Shown: positions 7,971 through 15,314 of the stretch, in pieces | How the letters are laid out: each line of letters begins with the position of its first letter | Position numbering within the stretch: the first letter of the stretch is position 1 | NCBI RefSeq assembly: GCF_003461955.1 | Contig: NZ_QTYB01000023.1 | Location: forward strand, 1-29,214 | DNA length: 29,214 nt | Reading direction: 5' to 3' | Source of the DNA: Ruminococcus sp. AM36-2AA | Lineage (GTDB): Bacteria > Bacillota > Clostridia > Lachnospirales > Lachnospiraceae | The notes under the pieces: generated by a model | Database searches by the model: none | Told to the model about the DNA's origin: nothing | Seen by the model: only the letters and a program-made list of their open reading frames with translations | Made by a program: the position numbers and the translations under genes

Positions 7971-9070
7971 AGAAGAAATGGAATAATATCGCACCGGAAG
8001 TACCACAGGATTTTCATAATAAATTTGAAGATACACTAAAACAGATTGAACAGGCGGATTCAGTTGATAAAAAATACAAAAGAAAAAAAATCAGTGGACG
8101 ATTATTGATTGCAGCAGCAGTAATCTGTACTGGTATGGCTGTTACTGTGGCTGCAAAAGAGTTCTTTAAATGGAATGATTACCTGGTGAAAAGACTGGAT
8201 CCATCGGAGGAACAGCAGGAGACACTGCAGGAATCAACTTATATTCAGAATATAGACCAGTCTGTAACACAAAATGGTGTGACGGTTACCCTGACAGATT
8301 CTATTCAGGATCAGGGATTCCTGTATGCTTTTTTTGAAGTGAAAACAGAGGACAGTATTTCTATGACTGATCATACTTCTTTTGAGGAGATGACACATTT
8401 TAAGATCGATGGAAAAGAAGTATATGCAGTGGACGATAACAGATTTGGAAGTTTCAATACTGGGGTAGGACAGGATGTGTTACTGAAAACAGATCAAAAT
8501 TCTACACATCTTAAATATTTTAACGCCTGTATATCTTATGACGGTGATTATGATCTGAGTAATAAAACAGTAGAAATCACATTAAAGAATCTTACGGAGG
8601 AAGGAGATTATGATACGACTGTTATTACAGATGGAACATGGGATTTTAAATGGACTCTGGGTGCAGTAAAGCCTCCGACAACTCTGGAAGTGAACCGGAA
8701 ATGTGATTTTGGAGGTTATGAAATCACAGTGAAAAAAATGGAAGTAACGCCCCTTTTATGGTCATTATATCTTGATTATGATGAAGCTATGAAGGTGTAT
8801 GAAGATGAAAAAAACAAATTTGAGTACGCAGGTACGGACTATGGCATGGATCTTTATGCCAGAACTAGTATTGACCAGGTGCGTTATAAAGATGGAACGG
8901 TTTTAACACTTGATAGGACCATGGGAGGCATCGCTGGCGGTGGAGAAAAACAGGATAAGGAAAATGGTGTCATGATCATCAGAAACAGCTTCCCGCAACT
9001 GGTTGATGTAGATAACCTGCAGGCGGTACATTTTGGGAACATTGACCAGTGGCTTGAAGTGCGGGAATAA
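7964..9070 (+). CDS. DUF4179 family anti-sigma factor, single-pass membrane protein
   Basis: This 368-aa protein has a cytoplasmic N-terminus (1-44) with basic KKYKRKKISGR before one membrane helix (about 45-64). The outer part begins in the typical DUF4179 way: a linker, then SVTQNGVTVTLTDSIQDQGF at about 95-120 and the GFLYAFFEVKTEDS strand. Such proteins follow ECF genes in clostridia and act as their membrane-bound inhibitors. The start codon overlaps the sigma gene by seven bases. The outer domain (about 70-368) should sense an envelope condition; the ligand is unknown. It is a plausible partner of the sigma factor just upstream. Confidence 0.85.
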   Translation: MLEKKWNNIAPEVPQDFHNKFEDTLKQIEQADSVDKKYKRKKISGRLLIAAAVICTGMAVTVAAKEFFKWNDYLVKRLDPSEEQQETLQESTYIQNIDQSVTQNGVTVTLTDSIQDQGFLYAFFEVKTEDSISMTDHTSFEEMTHFKIDGKEVYAVDDNRFGSFNTGVGQDVLLKTDQNSTHLKYFNACISYDGDYDLSNKTVEITLKNLTEEGDYDTTVITDGTWDFKWTLGAVKPPTTLEVNRKCDFGGYEITVKKMEVTPLLWSLYLDYDEAMKVYEDEKNKFEYAGTDYGMDLYARTSIDQVRYKDGTVLTLDRTMGGIAGGGEKQDKENGVMIIRNSFPQLVDVDNLQAVHFGNIDQWLEVRE

Positions 9071-9135
9071 TAGTTTTTTCGGTGATACAGAAAAATCCTC
9101 CCATAATTAGATAATGAGAAAATAGGTAACCATAC

Positions 9136-9186
9136 AGTCGGAAAAATGGCTCTGTAACAAAAGACCGTTTTTCCGGCTTTTCATTT
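9136..9186 (+). terminator. terminator after sigma pair 2
   Basis: GTCGGAAAAATGG pairs with CCGTTTTTCCGGC across a 14-base loop and is followed by TTTTCATTTTAT. Confidence 0.75.
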
Positions 9187-9278
9187 TATCAGCAGTGAGG
9201 CATTCACACCGTTTGAAAATCTGTAAGAACTGAGTCATTGAGGTATGTCATGACGGGTAATCAAATATATGACATAGA

Positions 9279-9294
9279 TTCTGCAATTGTAGAA
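9279..9294. promoter_or_regulatory. BlaI/CopY-type operator 1
   Basis: TTCTGCAATTGTAGAA is a two-fold symmetric site with one mismatch to TTCTACA-N2-TGTAGAA. It lies upstream of the -35 box of the asnB promoter. TACA-N2-TGTA cores are bound by the BlaI/MecI/CopY winged-helix family. Confidence 0.6.
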
Positions 9295-9301
9295 AATAAG
9301 A

Positions 9302-9330
9302 TTGACTTTTTGATTCTACAGATGTAAAAT
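9302..9330 (+). promoter_or_regulatory. sigma-A promoter of asnB, with operator 2 over its -10 region
   Basis: TTGACT (9302-9307) and TAAAAT (9325-9330) have the ideal 17-base spacing. TTCTACAGATGTAAAA (9314-9329), a BlaI/CopY-type site with one mismatch, covers the spacer and -10 box. A bound repressor would therefore block polymerase. Confidence 0.75.
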
Positions 9331-9340
9331 TAGAAAAGAT

Positions 9341-9356
9341 TTCTACATCTGTAGAA
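9341..9356. promoter_or_regulatory. BlaI/CopY-type operator 3, perfect palindrome
   Basis: TTCTACATCTGTAGAA is fully symmetric outside the central two bases and lies about 11-26 bases after the -10 box, over the expected transcription start. Centres of the three sites are 35 and 27 bases apart. No blaI, copY or blaR gene lies in the window. Confidence 0.65.
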
Positions 9357-9374
9357 AAATAGGGAGAACACAAG

Positions 9375-9473
9375 CTGAAGCGCAGACTCACAGACCACTA
9401 TGATTACGATGTGACTATGTGGGATTCAATTGTGGTAAAAGAGTTGCTGCAGCGTATAAACTACATCAAATAG
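9375..9473 (+). CDS. possible 32-aa leader ORF before asnB
   Basis: An open frame of 32 codons begins with CTG at 9375, eight bases after AGGGAGA, and stops with TAG at 9471. It begins LKRRLTDHYDYDVTMWDSIV and ends in LLQRINYIK. It fills nearly all of the asnB leader, and its stop lies only seven bases before the asnB ribosome site. The CTG start is unusual, and no ATG or TTG is in a good position at the N-terminus (GTG at 9411 and ATG at 9417 are internal). I do not recognise the peptide. It could be a regulatory leader peptide, a small protein, or the tail of a lost gene. Confidence 0.3.
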   Translation: MKRRLTDHYDYDVTMWDSIVVKELLQRINYIK

Positions 9474-9487
9474 ATACGGAGGATAAA

Positions 9488-11347
9488 ATGTGCGGAATCT
9501 GTGGATTTACAGGTTACAGACAGGATCAGAAGACAGTAATTGAAAGGATGATGAAGGCCATTGAGCATAGGGGCCCGGATAGTGAGGGCTCTTTTTGCAG
9601 GGAGAAGATCACGCTGGGCTTTCGAAGACTTAGTATTATTGATTTAGAAGATGGGCAGCAGCCTATGGAAAGTGCGGACGGAAACCTTCATATTGTTTTT
9701 AATGGAGAAATCTATAATTATAAGGAACTGCGGGCAGAACTTGAGGCTTTCGGCATTTCTTTCTGTACTCATTCTGACACGGAGGTTCTGATAAATACTA
9801 TTCAGCAGTATGGGGAGAAGGCACTGGATAAGCTCAGGGGAATGTTTGGGTTTGCTGTATGGAATGAACAGGAGCAGAGTTTGATGCTTGCAAGGGATTT
9901 TTTTGGAATTAAGCCTGTGTACTATGCCGAAATAGATGGACACTTTGTATTTGCTTCTGAAATTAAGAGTATCCTTGCATTTCCAGGCTATGAAAGGAAA
10001 GTAAATCAGAAGGCACTGGAGCAGTATTTGTCATTTCAATATTCCCCTCTGGAAGAAACTTTTTTCAGGGGGATTTATAAGCTTATGCCAGGTCATATGC
10101 TTTTATATAAAAACGGAAACTATGAGATAAAGACTTATTTCAAAACAAAGCTTGCACCAGGCCAATGGGACCGTAAGACGAATATGGAGCAGCTGCGGAA
10201 TCAGCTTGCAGAGAATTTAAAGGATTCAGTGGAGCACCATATGTTAAGTGATGTGGAAGTCGGCGCGTTTTTATCCGGGGGAGTGGATTCCGGTTATCTG
10301 GCTTCTTCCTCTGGTGCAGATCAGGCATTTACAGTGGGATTCGATGAGGGAGACCGATATAGTGAAGTAAACAAAGCTGCCAAAGTGGCAGAAAAAGCTG
10401 GTTTAAAACACCATGTGAAAATCATATCCAAGCAGGAATTCTGGGATGCCCTTCCAGATGTTATGTATCATATGGATGAGCCCCTTGCTGATGCTTCTGC
10501 CGTTGCACTCTACTTTCTCTCAAAAGAGGCTGCAGGTCATGTCAAGGTTGTTCTTTCCGGAGAAGGAGCAGACGAGCTTTTCGGTGGATATAATATTTAC
10601 AGAGAACCGGAATCATTGAAAAAAATTGCCTGGATTCCATTTGGTGTCAGACGTGTAATTGGAAAACTGGCTGCAAAGCTGCCGGATGTGAAGGGACGAG
10701 ATTTCCTTATCCGTGCAGGAATGAAAGTGGAAGAACGTTTCATCGGAAATGCATATATTTACCGTGAAAAAGAGAAAGCGCAGATTTTGAAAAATAAAGT
10801 AACAGGACCTTCCACACAGGAATATTTAAGACCATTTTTTAAAGAACTTGAGTCAGAAAACAGAGGATCACTTCGAGACATGGAAAAAATGCAGTCTGTA
10901 GATCTGAGATACTGGCTTCCTGGCGATATTTTACAGAAAGCAGATAAAATGAGCATGGCACATTCATTGGAAGTCAGGGTACCATTTCTGGATAAAGAAG
11001 TTTTTGACTTTGCAGCAAAGCTTCCGAAAGAAGCCAAGATTGCAGCGGGTACAACCAAATATATTTTCCGTAAAGCTGTTTCAGAATTTCTTCCACAGGA
11101 AACCGATGAACGTAGGAAACTTGGTTTTCCAATTCCAATCCGTGTGTGGCTGCGGCAGGATGACTGGTATCAGAGGGTAAAGGAGTTATTTACCTCGAAA
11201 GAAGCAGAAGAGTTTTTTCATACAGATAAGCTTCTTTTACTTCTGAAAGAGCACAAAGAGAAAAAGGCAGATAACAGCCGTAAAATCTGGACAGTTTTGA
11301 CATTCCTTATCTGGTATGATAGATTTTTTGCTACATGTTCGAAGTGA
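9488..11347 (+). CDS. asnB: asparagine synthase (glutamine-hydrolysing), AsnB type
   Basis: This 619-aa enzyme transfers ammonia from glutamine to an ATP-activated carboxylate, normally aspartate to asparagine. The correct start is the ATG at 9488 behind GGAGG, because the catalytic cysteine must be residue 2 (MCGICGF); longer upstream versions are wrong. The class-II glutaminase domain (about 1-200) has RGPDSEG and VFNGEIYNYKELR. The synthetase domain carries the ATP PP-loop SGGVDS at 263-268 and GEGADELFGGY. The length is normal for clostridial AsnB. Some AsnB relatives (B. subtilis AsnB) amidate the diaminopimelate of peptidoglycan rather than making free asparagine. The BlaI/CopY-like operators in front make an envelope role plausible here, but this is inference. 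Confidence 0.93.
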   Translation: MCGICGFTGYRQDQKTVIERMMKAIEHRGPDSEGSFCREKITLGFRRLSIIDLEDGQQPMESADGNLHIVFNGEIYNYKELRAELEAFGISFCTHSDTEVLINTIQQYGEKALDKLRGMFGFAVWNEQEQSLMLARDFFGIKPVYYAEIDGHFVFASEIKSILAFPGYERKVNQKALEQYLSFQYSPLEETFFRGIYKLMPGHMLLYKNGNYEIKTYFKTKLAPGQWDRKTNMEQLRNQLAENLKDSVEHHMLSDVEVGAFLSGGVDSGYLASSSGADQAFTVGFDEGDRYSEVNKAAKVAEKAGLKHHVKIISKQEFWDALPDVMYHMDEPLADASAVALYFLSKEAAGHVKVVLSGEGADELFGGYNIYREPESLKKIAWIPFGVRRVIGKLAAKLPDVKGRDFLIRAGMKVEERFIGNAYIYREKEKAQILKNKVTGPSTQEYLRPFFKELESENRGSLRDMEKMQSVDLRYWLPGDILQKADKMSMAHSLEVRVPFLDKEVFDFAAKLPKEAKIAAGTTKYIFRKAVSEFLPQETDERRKLGFPIPIRVWLRQDDWYQRVKELFTSKEAEEFFHTDKLLLLLKEHKEKKADNSRKIWTVLTFLIWYDRFFATCSK

Positions 11348-11394
11348 GAGAGTTGGTTATGAGACGGTAAAAATATAAATATACGAAAAATCCG

Positions 11395-11423
11395 TTGACA
11401 ATGGTATTTGGGACTTTTATGAT
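11395..11423 (+). promoter_or_regulatory. consensus sigma-A promoter after asnB
   Basis: TTGACA (11395-11400) and TATGAT (11418-11423) are separated by exactly 17 bases. It would transcribe the GH20 relic and the small ORFs beyond it. Confidence 0.7.
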
Positions 11424-11444
11424 AAAACTCTATTTGTTTGTATA

Positions 11445-11576
11445 GAAACTTTCGGATTATTGGAGGAAGAGTTTAAGGAGTATGTGGGTGGAAATCTGAA
11501 AGATCTTACGGTTTTGGATGCTTTCGACTCATTGTTCTTAAATGGAAAGGCAAATCAGGAAGCGCAATTTCAGCAG
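11445..11576 (+). pseudogene. GH20 hexosaminidase remnant (internal piece)
   Basis: Reading from 11445 the frame gives ETFGLLEEEFKEYVGG and LKDLTVLDAFDSLFLNGKAN. This matches residues about 400-442 of the intact GH20 protein at 27125-29014 (ILKQEFRNCTGGEFDDFMAL and DNFDSLFLNTKENKEAQ). Similarity stops at EAQ. DNA identity is far from complete, so this is an old piece of a related gene and not a recent copy. A TAG stop lies directly before it and neither catalytic residue is present. The frame runs on to 11705 with unrelated sequence. Confidence 0.75.
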
Positions 11577-11599
11577 TTTGCTTCCTTGGAAATCCACAA

Positions 11600-11833
11600 T
11601 TGCAATCTGTGGCATCTAGGAAAGGAGTTATATTACTATCCTGTATATTTGTTGGATTTATTCTTTTGTTACTTTACAGAGAAATATTTGTTCATCTTAG
11701 CATAATTTACAGAAGAGAAAAATATAGTGCAGGTAGTAGTGTAAGAAATGTGATCGAACCAAAAGACCTTGGGATGCAGTCCGATTGTGACGATGCATGC
11801 AACTGGGATGATAAGGAGAATATTTATGATTGA
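11600..11833 (+). CDS. uncertain 77-aa ORF with one membrane helix
   Basis: A TTG-started frame contains GVILLSCIFVGFILLLLYRE, a plausible membrane helix at about 9-28, followed by a polar tail. There is an AAAGGAG motif inside the frame near 11620, not in front of the start. I do not recognise it. Its end overlaps the next small ORF by eight bases. It may be part of a decayed gene. Confidence 0.25.
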   Translation: MQSVASRKGVILLSCIFVGFILLLLYREIFVHLSIIYRREKYSAGSSVRNVIEPKDLGMQSDCDDACNWDDKENIYD

Positions 11834-12065
11834 AGCTGTAGCAGTACTTCTTTTTTTTATAGTTGTAGGAACTCTATGGGGGATAGTAGAAACTTTTAAA
11901 TATAGGAAAAATTTTTCAAGAAACTGTGAAAACGGACAAATCTCCACTATTAAAGCGTACCGAATAAAGCGACGTGGATCCTGGCGGATTTTTGGTGACC
12001 GTATTCTAGATGAAAAATCGTTTCTGGTAATGAGGGAAAAGGAGTCAAAGTTAAAAATTCATTAA
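11826..12065 (+). CDS. small hypothetical membrane protein (79 aa)
   Basis: The ATG at 11826 follows AAGGAGA at 11813-11819. Residues about 2-22 (IEAVAVLLFFIVVGTLWGIV) form a hydrophobic helix, followed by a basic tail (KYRKN, YRIKRRGSWR). A longer frame opens at 11769 but has no good ribosome site. No family is recognised. The next gene starts 21 bases downstream, so the two may be cotranscribed from the promoter at 11395. Confidence 0.45.
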   Translation: MIEAVAVLLFFIVVGTLWGIVETFKYRKNFSRNCENGQISTIKAYRIKRRGSWRIFGDRILDEKSFLVMREKESKLKIH

Positions 12066-12086
12066 TTCAATAGCGGGGTATTTTAA

Positions 12087-12638
12087 ATGGCTGAACAAAA
12101 TGTTTTTAATCTGATGCAAAACGATGAGATTGGGATGTTGTGGAAAAAGATATATCAATTACATCAAAAAACCAAAATTTATCTACTTACAGCCGAAGAA
12201 ATATCAGAAAATGGGGATGCATTGATTCAGCCATTAAAAGAGCACCGGGATGCATATGATCATATTGTAAGGATTTTTGCAAGCACAACCAAAAAAGTGC
12301 CGGAAGGATACGATTACTATTCTTATATCAAAGGAAACCTTGAGAAAGCATATGGACATGAGTATCGTGCTTTTTTTGATACGGCAGACTGGCTTGCATA
12401 CAATCTGCGGCATAATTTAAGAGAGCGCATAAATGTGATTCCATATAATAAAAGAAATCAATTAATCCCAAATTGCAAAGAAACAATCAAATTATTGAAC
12501 CAATACCCATTTGAAATTTCTAATCTACGAAATGACAAGGATATAGTAAAAGAGTCTGACTCGGATGAGACAATAAAAGAATATGAAAATTTGCTTAAGC
12601 AATTAATAAAGTTATATAAAGAAATTGATTCAATTTGA
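12087..12638 (+). CDS. conserved-looking hypothetical protein, 183 aa, helical
   Basis: No named family is recognised with confidence. The protein is mostly helical, soluble and without a signal peptide. The middle carries PLKEHRDAYDHIVRIFA (about 50-66) and KAYGHEYRAFFDTADWLAYN (about 90-109). The pairing of a helical EHRDAxDH stretch and a later HEYRAFFDTADWL stretch is the kind of pattern seen in HEPN-like helical domains, but the R-x4-6-H nuclease motif is not clear. The C-terminus (about 150-183) looks like a short coiled coil. It lies in a region of relics, which suggests accessory DNA. The start is the ATG at 12087; only a weak ribosome-like GCGGGG lies ahead. Confidence 0.6.
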   Translation: MAEQNVFNLMQNDEIGMLWKKIYQLHQKTKIYLLTAEEISENGDALIQPLKEHRDAYDHIVRIFASTTKKVPEGYDYYSYIKGNLEKAYGHEYRAFFDTADWLAYNLRHNLRERINVIPYNKRNQLIPNCKETIKLLNQYPFEISNLRNDKDIVKESDSDETIKEYENLLKQLIKLYKEIDSI

Positions 12639-12745
12639 TGTTGCTACTAAAAACAATTAATAGACTGATTGATCGTCGAAAGGTATCTGTTTGTCCATAT
12701 CAGTGATATGTTACTCCATAAGGAGAGTTCAGGAATATGTAGAAT

Positions 12746-12803
12746 ATTACACTTGCTAAAAAATCTGAGTGCAGAAGCGGCAGACCTTTTTTACAAGTGT
12801 AAT
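12746..12803. repeat. long near-perfect hairpin of unknown role
   Basis: ATTACACTTG (12746-12755) is the exact reverse complement of CAAGTGTAAT (12794-12803). The stem continues inward with CTAAAAAATCTG against CAGACCTTTTTTA, giving about 22 paired positions and a loop of around 13 bases. No T-run follows the right arm, so it is not a normal terminator. It may be an operator, a processed RNA hairpin, or a tiny palindromic element. Confidence 0.6.
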
Positions 12804-12951
12804 ACGGTTTTACTTTCAAGAGTGACTCAACGACTTGAATAATTGTGCGTCGCATTCTCGTTATTTCAGTGATGAGTTAGACGTGCAAATCTTTTCTAAA
12901 AAATACAAATAGAGGGAGTTTTATTGGACTAAATATTTTATAACAGCAGTT
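12804..12951. other. gap between hairpin and terminator, nothing recognised
   Basis: With the hairpin and terminator on either side this forms part of the 575-base gap before sigma pair 3. No open frame with a good start was found. Confidence 0.4.
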
Positions 12952-13008
12952 GCAGCCGGTATCTCATGATTTATAAAATGAGAATATCGGCTGCTTTTCA
13001 TTATTTTT
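12952..13008 (+). terminator. strong terminator-like hairpin before sigma pair 3
   Basis: GCAGCCGGTATCTCAT pairs with ATGAGAATATCGGCTGC across a 10-base loop and is followed by TTTTCATTATTTTT. It would end transcription from the left. Confidence 0.75.
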
Positions 13009-13080
13009 ACCTCTAAAAGGTAATCTTCTGAAAACCAAAACTGTAGTTTGGATCTCAACTGAAAAAAATTAAATTTTTTT

Positions 13081-13110
13081 GTTACCATCCACTATTTTTT
13101 ACGATATATA
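13081..13110 (+). promoter_or_regulatory. possible ECF promoter for pair 3
   Basis: GTTACC (13081-13086) and CGATATATA (13102-13110) with 15 bases between have the AAC-like and CGA-like pattern of ECF promoters. It lies about 104 bases before the sigma gene. Weak evidence. Confidence 0.3.
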
Positions 13111-13213
13111 ATATGAATGGAAATTTTTTTATTCAAAAAGGCGCCTTATCTGTTGCTGGTCAGATTATGGACAGTGACTTTTATCTTAAAGAAACCCGGA
13201 GGACAACCTGTAA

Positions 13214-13771
13214 ATGAATGATGATGAAATTATAAACCTGTTTTTGAAAAGAGATGAGAATGGAATTATAGAATTGAGTACTAAGTATCATCCCTATTGC
13301 TACAAGATTGCCTGGAATTTATTGGCGAATAGAGAAGATGCCGAGGAATGTCTGAATGATACCTGGTTTTCAGTATGGTCACAGATTCCACCTACGCATC
13401 CTCCTGTATTGGCACACTTTTGCGGTCGGATTACAAGAAATCTTAGTATTGACTGCTTAAGGAAAAAGTTTGCAGGCAAGCGCCCGGATGTTCATATGGC
13501 AGATGTTATGGAGGAAATGGAGCAGCTAAATGTAACTTATACCGTGGAAGAACAGCTGGCGGAAAAAGAACTGATGGAAACCATAAATCGTTTTTTGGAA
13601 GAAATGTCTCCAAAGGACAGAAATATTTTTGTACGAAGATACTGGTTTTTAGATCCTGTTTCTGCAATATCCAAAAGGCATCATATGTCAGCGGGAAGCG
13701 TGAAAATGAATTTATACAGAAACCGGAAAAAGCTGTTGAAACTGTTGGAAAAAGAAGGAGGACGCATATGA
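13214..13771 (+). CDS. ECF-type RNA polymerase sigma factor (pair 3)
   Basis: The 185-aa protein has region 2 at about 20-90 (YCYKIAWNLLANREDAEECL, NDTWFSVWSQIPP, RITRNLSIDCLRKKF) and region 4 at about 125-180 (MSPKDRNIFVRRYWFLDPVS, MSAGSVKMNLYRNRKKLLK). GGAGGA lies ten bases before the ATG. It differs from pairs 2 and 4 and is nearer to pair 1 in the IFVRRYxF region-4 motif. It overlaps the next gene by four bases (ATGA), so sigma and anti-sigma are coupled. Confidence 0.92.
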   Translation: MNDDEIINLFLKRDENGIIELSTKYHPYCYKIAWNLLANREDAEECLNDTWFSVWSQIPPTHPPVLAHFCGRITRNLSIDCLRKKFAGKRPDVHMADVMEEMEQLNVTYTVEEQLAEKELMETINRFLEEMSPKDRNIFVRRYWFLDPVSAISKRHHMSAGSVKMNLYRNRKKLLKLLEKEGGRI

Positions 13772-15159
13772 AAAAGTTTGATTTTTCAAAAGAATTTGGT
13801 AATATTGATCCGAAATATATAGAGGAAGCAGAGCGGGAATGGAGTGAAAAAAAGGAAAACCGGAGACCAAAAGGGTGGAGCAAAGCAGCAGCTGCCTGTG
13901 TGATCGTCACCTTGGGTTCTGTTATCTTTTCTAATCCACATATCCAGGCTGCAATAAAAAATATTACATTGTCCATAGGAGAAACCCTTGGTTTCCCAAA
14001 AGGCATTGAATCTTATACGGAAGTGTTGAATACCTCTAAGGAAGACAAAGGAATTACTGTAACATTAAAAGAAGTTGTTCTGGATAATGGGGTTCTGTTA
14101 ACAAAGGTGCATGCAGAAAAAACATCTTCCGGGCAAAAGGACACGGATGATGTCCAGGATGACTGGACCTTTGCCAATACACAGCTTGACATTGATTATC
14201 AGAAAACTACAATAAATGGACAGAAAATTGAAGAATACGAAAGCGGACACCTTCTGCCATATTCGGACGAAGATTTGCTAAATACTGGACTGGATGAAAA
14301 TGTCTATGATGCTGTTCTGGAATCCCGGTTTTCCCTTGATGGTGATTTGGGAGAAAATCCAGAAGTACATTTGGTACTCGGTGCCTATCAAAATGAAAAT
14401 CTTGGCGAAGATTATTTCGCAGAGTTTGAGTTTGATTTTTCTATTCCCCATGAGGAGCTTATGAAACAGACAGTTCATAAAAAGCTGGAAGATGTTTCTG
14501 TTAAAACAGAAGAAGGAACCGTAAAATTAACAGACTTTTCCATGAATAAACTGCAAAGTATAATTAAGGCAGAAATTCCGGAAGAACTTGAGGAAAAGCT
14601 GTATAATGGTAATGAGATGATGCTTATGGGGACAGACAGTAAAGGAAATCAGGTACAGTATGAACTGCGCAGTAATTCGGCAGCAGATGGTAAAACTCAA
14701 TGGAGTTTTAAAACCAGTTTCTGGGGCATGTATCAGCTGGATTCTGACGGTCCGGTTCTTTTGCTCCCGGATATTGACAGCGATTATCTGGAATTACAGC
14801 TTTATACCAGAGAACCTTACATGGCTGCTGCAGACACTGTCTGGGGTGATGACGATTTTGTAGAAATTGGTGAGACTACAGAAGAGGTAGAAGAAGTTCC
14901 AGAGGATACTTTGGAGGGAGAAAATCCGTCAGATGCAGAGGATCAGGTTGAAACTCAAATTATCGGAGGGGCAGATGCTCCCACAGAAGTAAGGCTTCAA
15001 GACGATACAGACCAGAAAGAAAATACCGACGCAGCAGATAAAACGGATGAAGATTACGGAACCGAAGAAAGCGCATATTATGATGGAGCTACAGGTGAAA
15101 TCACTGCAGAATCCGGCTGGACACCTGTCGGGGATAAAATAAGGATTCAGATTAAGTAG
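13768..15159 (+). CDS. DUF4179-like anti-sigma factor with long acidic tail
   Basis: This 463-aa partner of the sigma factor has a cytoplasmic N-terminus (1-37), a single membrane helix (about 38-55, AAAACVIVTLGSVIFS) and a long outer region. The DUF4179-like part (about 60-200) includes KGITVTLKEVVLDNGVLLTK. A second domain (about 235-350) follows. The C-terminus from about 365 is very acidic and low in complexity (EEVEEVPEDTLEGENPSDAE). Within it, residues 398-406 read IIGGADAPT, very close to the IIGGADGPT segment of sodium-pumping decarboxylase beta subunits. That stretch is odd in an anti-sigma factor. The signal sensed is unknown. Confidence 0.82.
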   Translation: MKKFDFSKEFGNIDPKYIEEAEREWSEKKENRRPKGWSKAAAACVIVTLGSVIFSNPHIQAAIKNITLSIGETLGFPKGIESYTEVLNTSKEDKGITVTLKEVVLDNGVLLTKVHAEKTSSGQKDTDDVQDDWTFANTQLDIDYQKTTINGQKIEEYESGHLLPYSDEDLLNTGLDENVYDAVLESRFSLDGDLGENPEVHLVLGAYQNENLGEDYFAEFEFDFSIPHEELMKQTVHKKLEDVSVKTEEGTVKLTDFSMNKLQSIIKAEIPEELEEKLYNGNEMMLMGTDSKGNQVQYELRSNSAADGKTQWSFKTSFWGMYQLDSDGPVLLLPDIDSDYLELQLYTREPYMAAADTVWGDDDFVEIGETTEEVEEVPEDTLEGENPSDAEDQVETQIIGGADAPTEVRLQDDTDQKENTDAADKTDEDYGTEESAYYDGATGEITAESGWTPVGDKIRIQIK

Positions 15160-15314
15160 AGAAACGTGAATCTGTTTTCAAAAATCCCATGTCAAAGAAG
15201 CTTTGCATACCTGTTTTTTCGCTGTAAAAGGTAAATTGCTTTTCATTTGGCAGAAATTTTTATATAATCCAAGTGAGAAAGCAAAACCGATTGGAAGAAC
15301 AGGAGCAGAGCAAT

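Noticed and set aside
9419..9487. Longer N-terminus for asnB from GTG at 9419
   Set aside because: The glutaminase cysteine must follow the initiator Met directly, and GGAGG lies before the ATG at 9488.
12746..12803. Hairpin as a rho-independent terminator
   Set aside because: The right arm is followed by ACGGTTTTACTTTC with no continuous T-run, and a proper terminator lies further on at 12952-13008.
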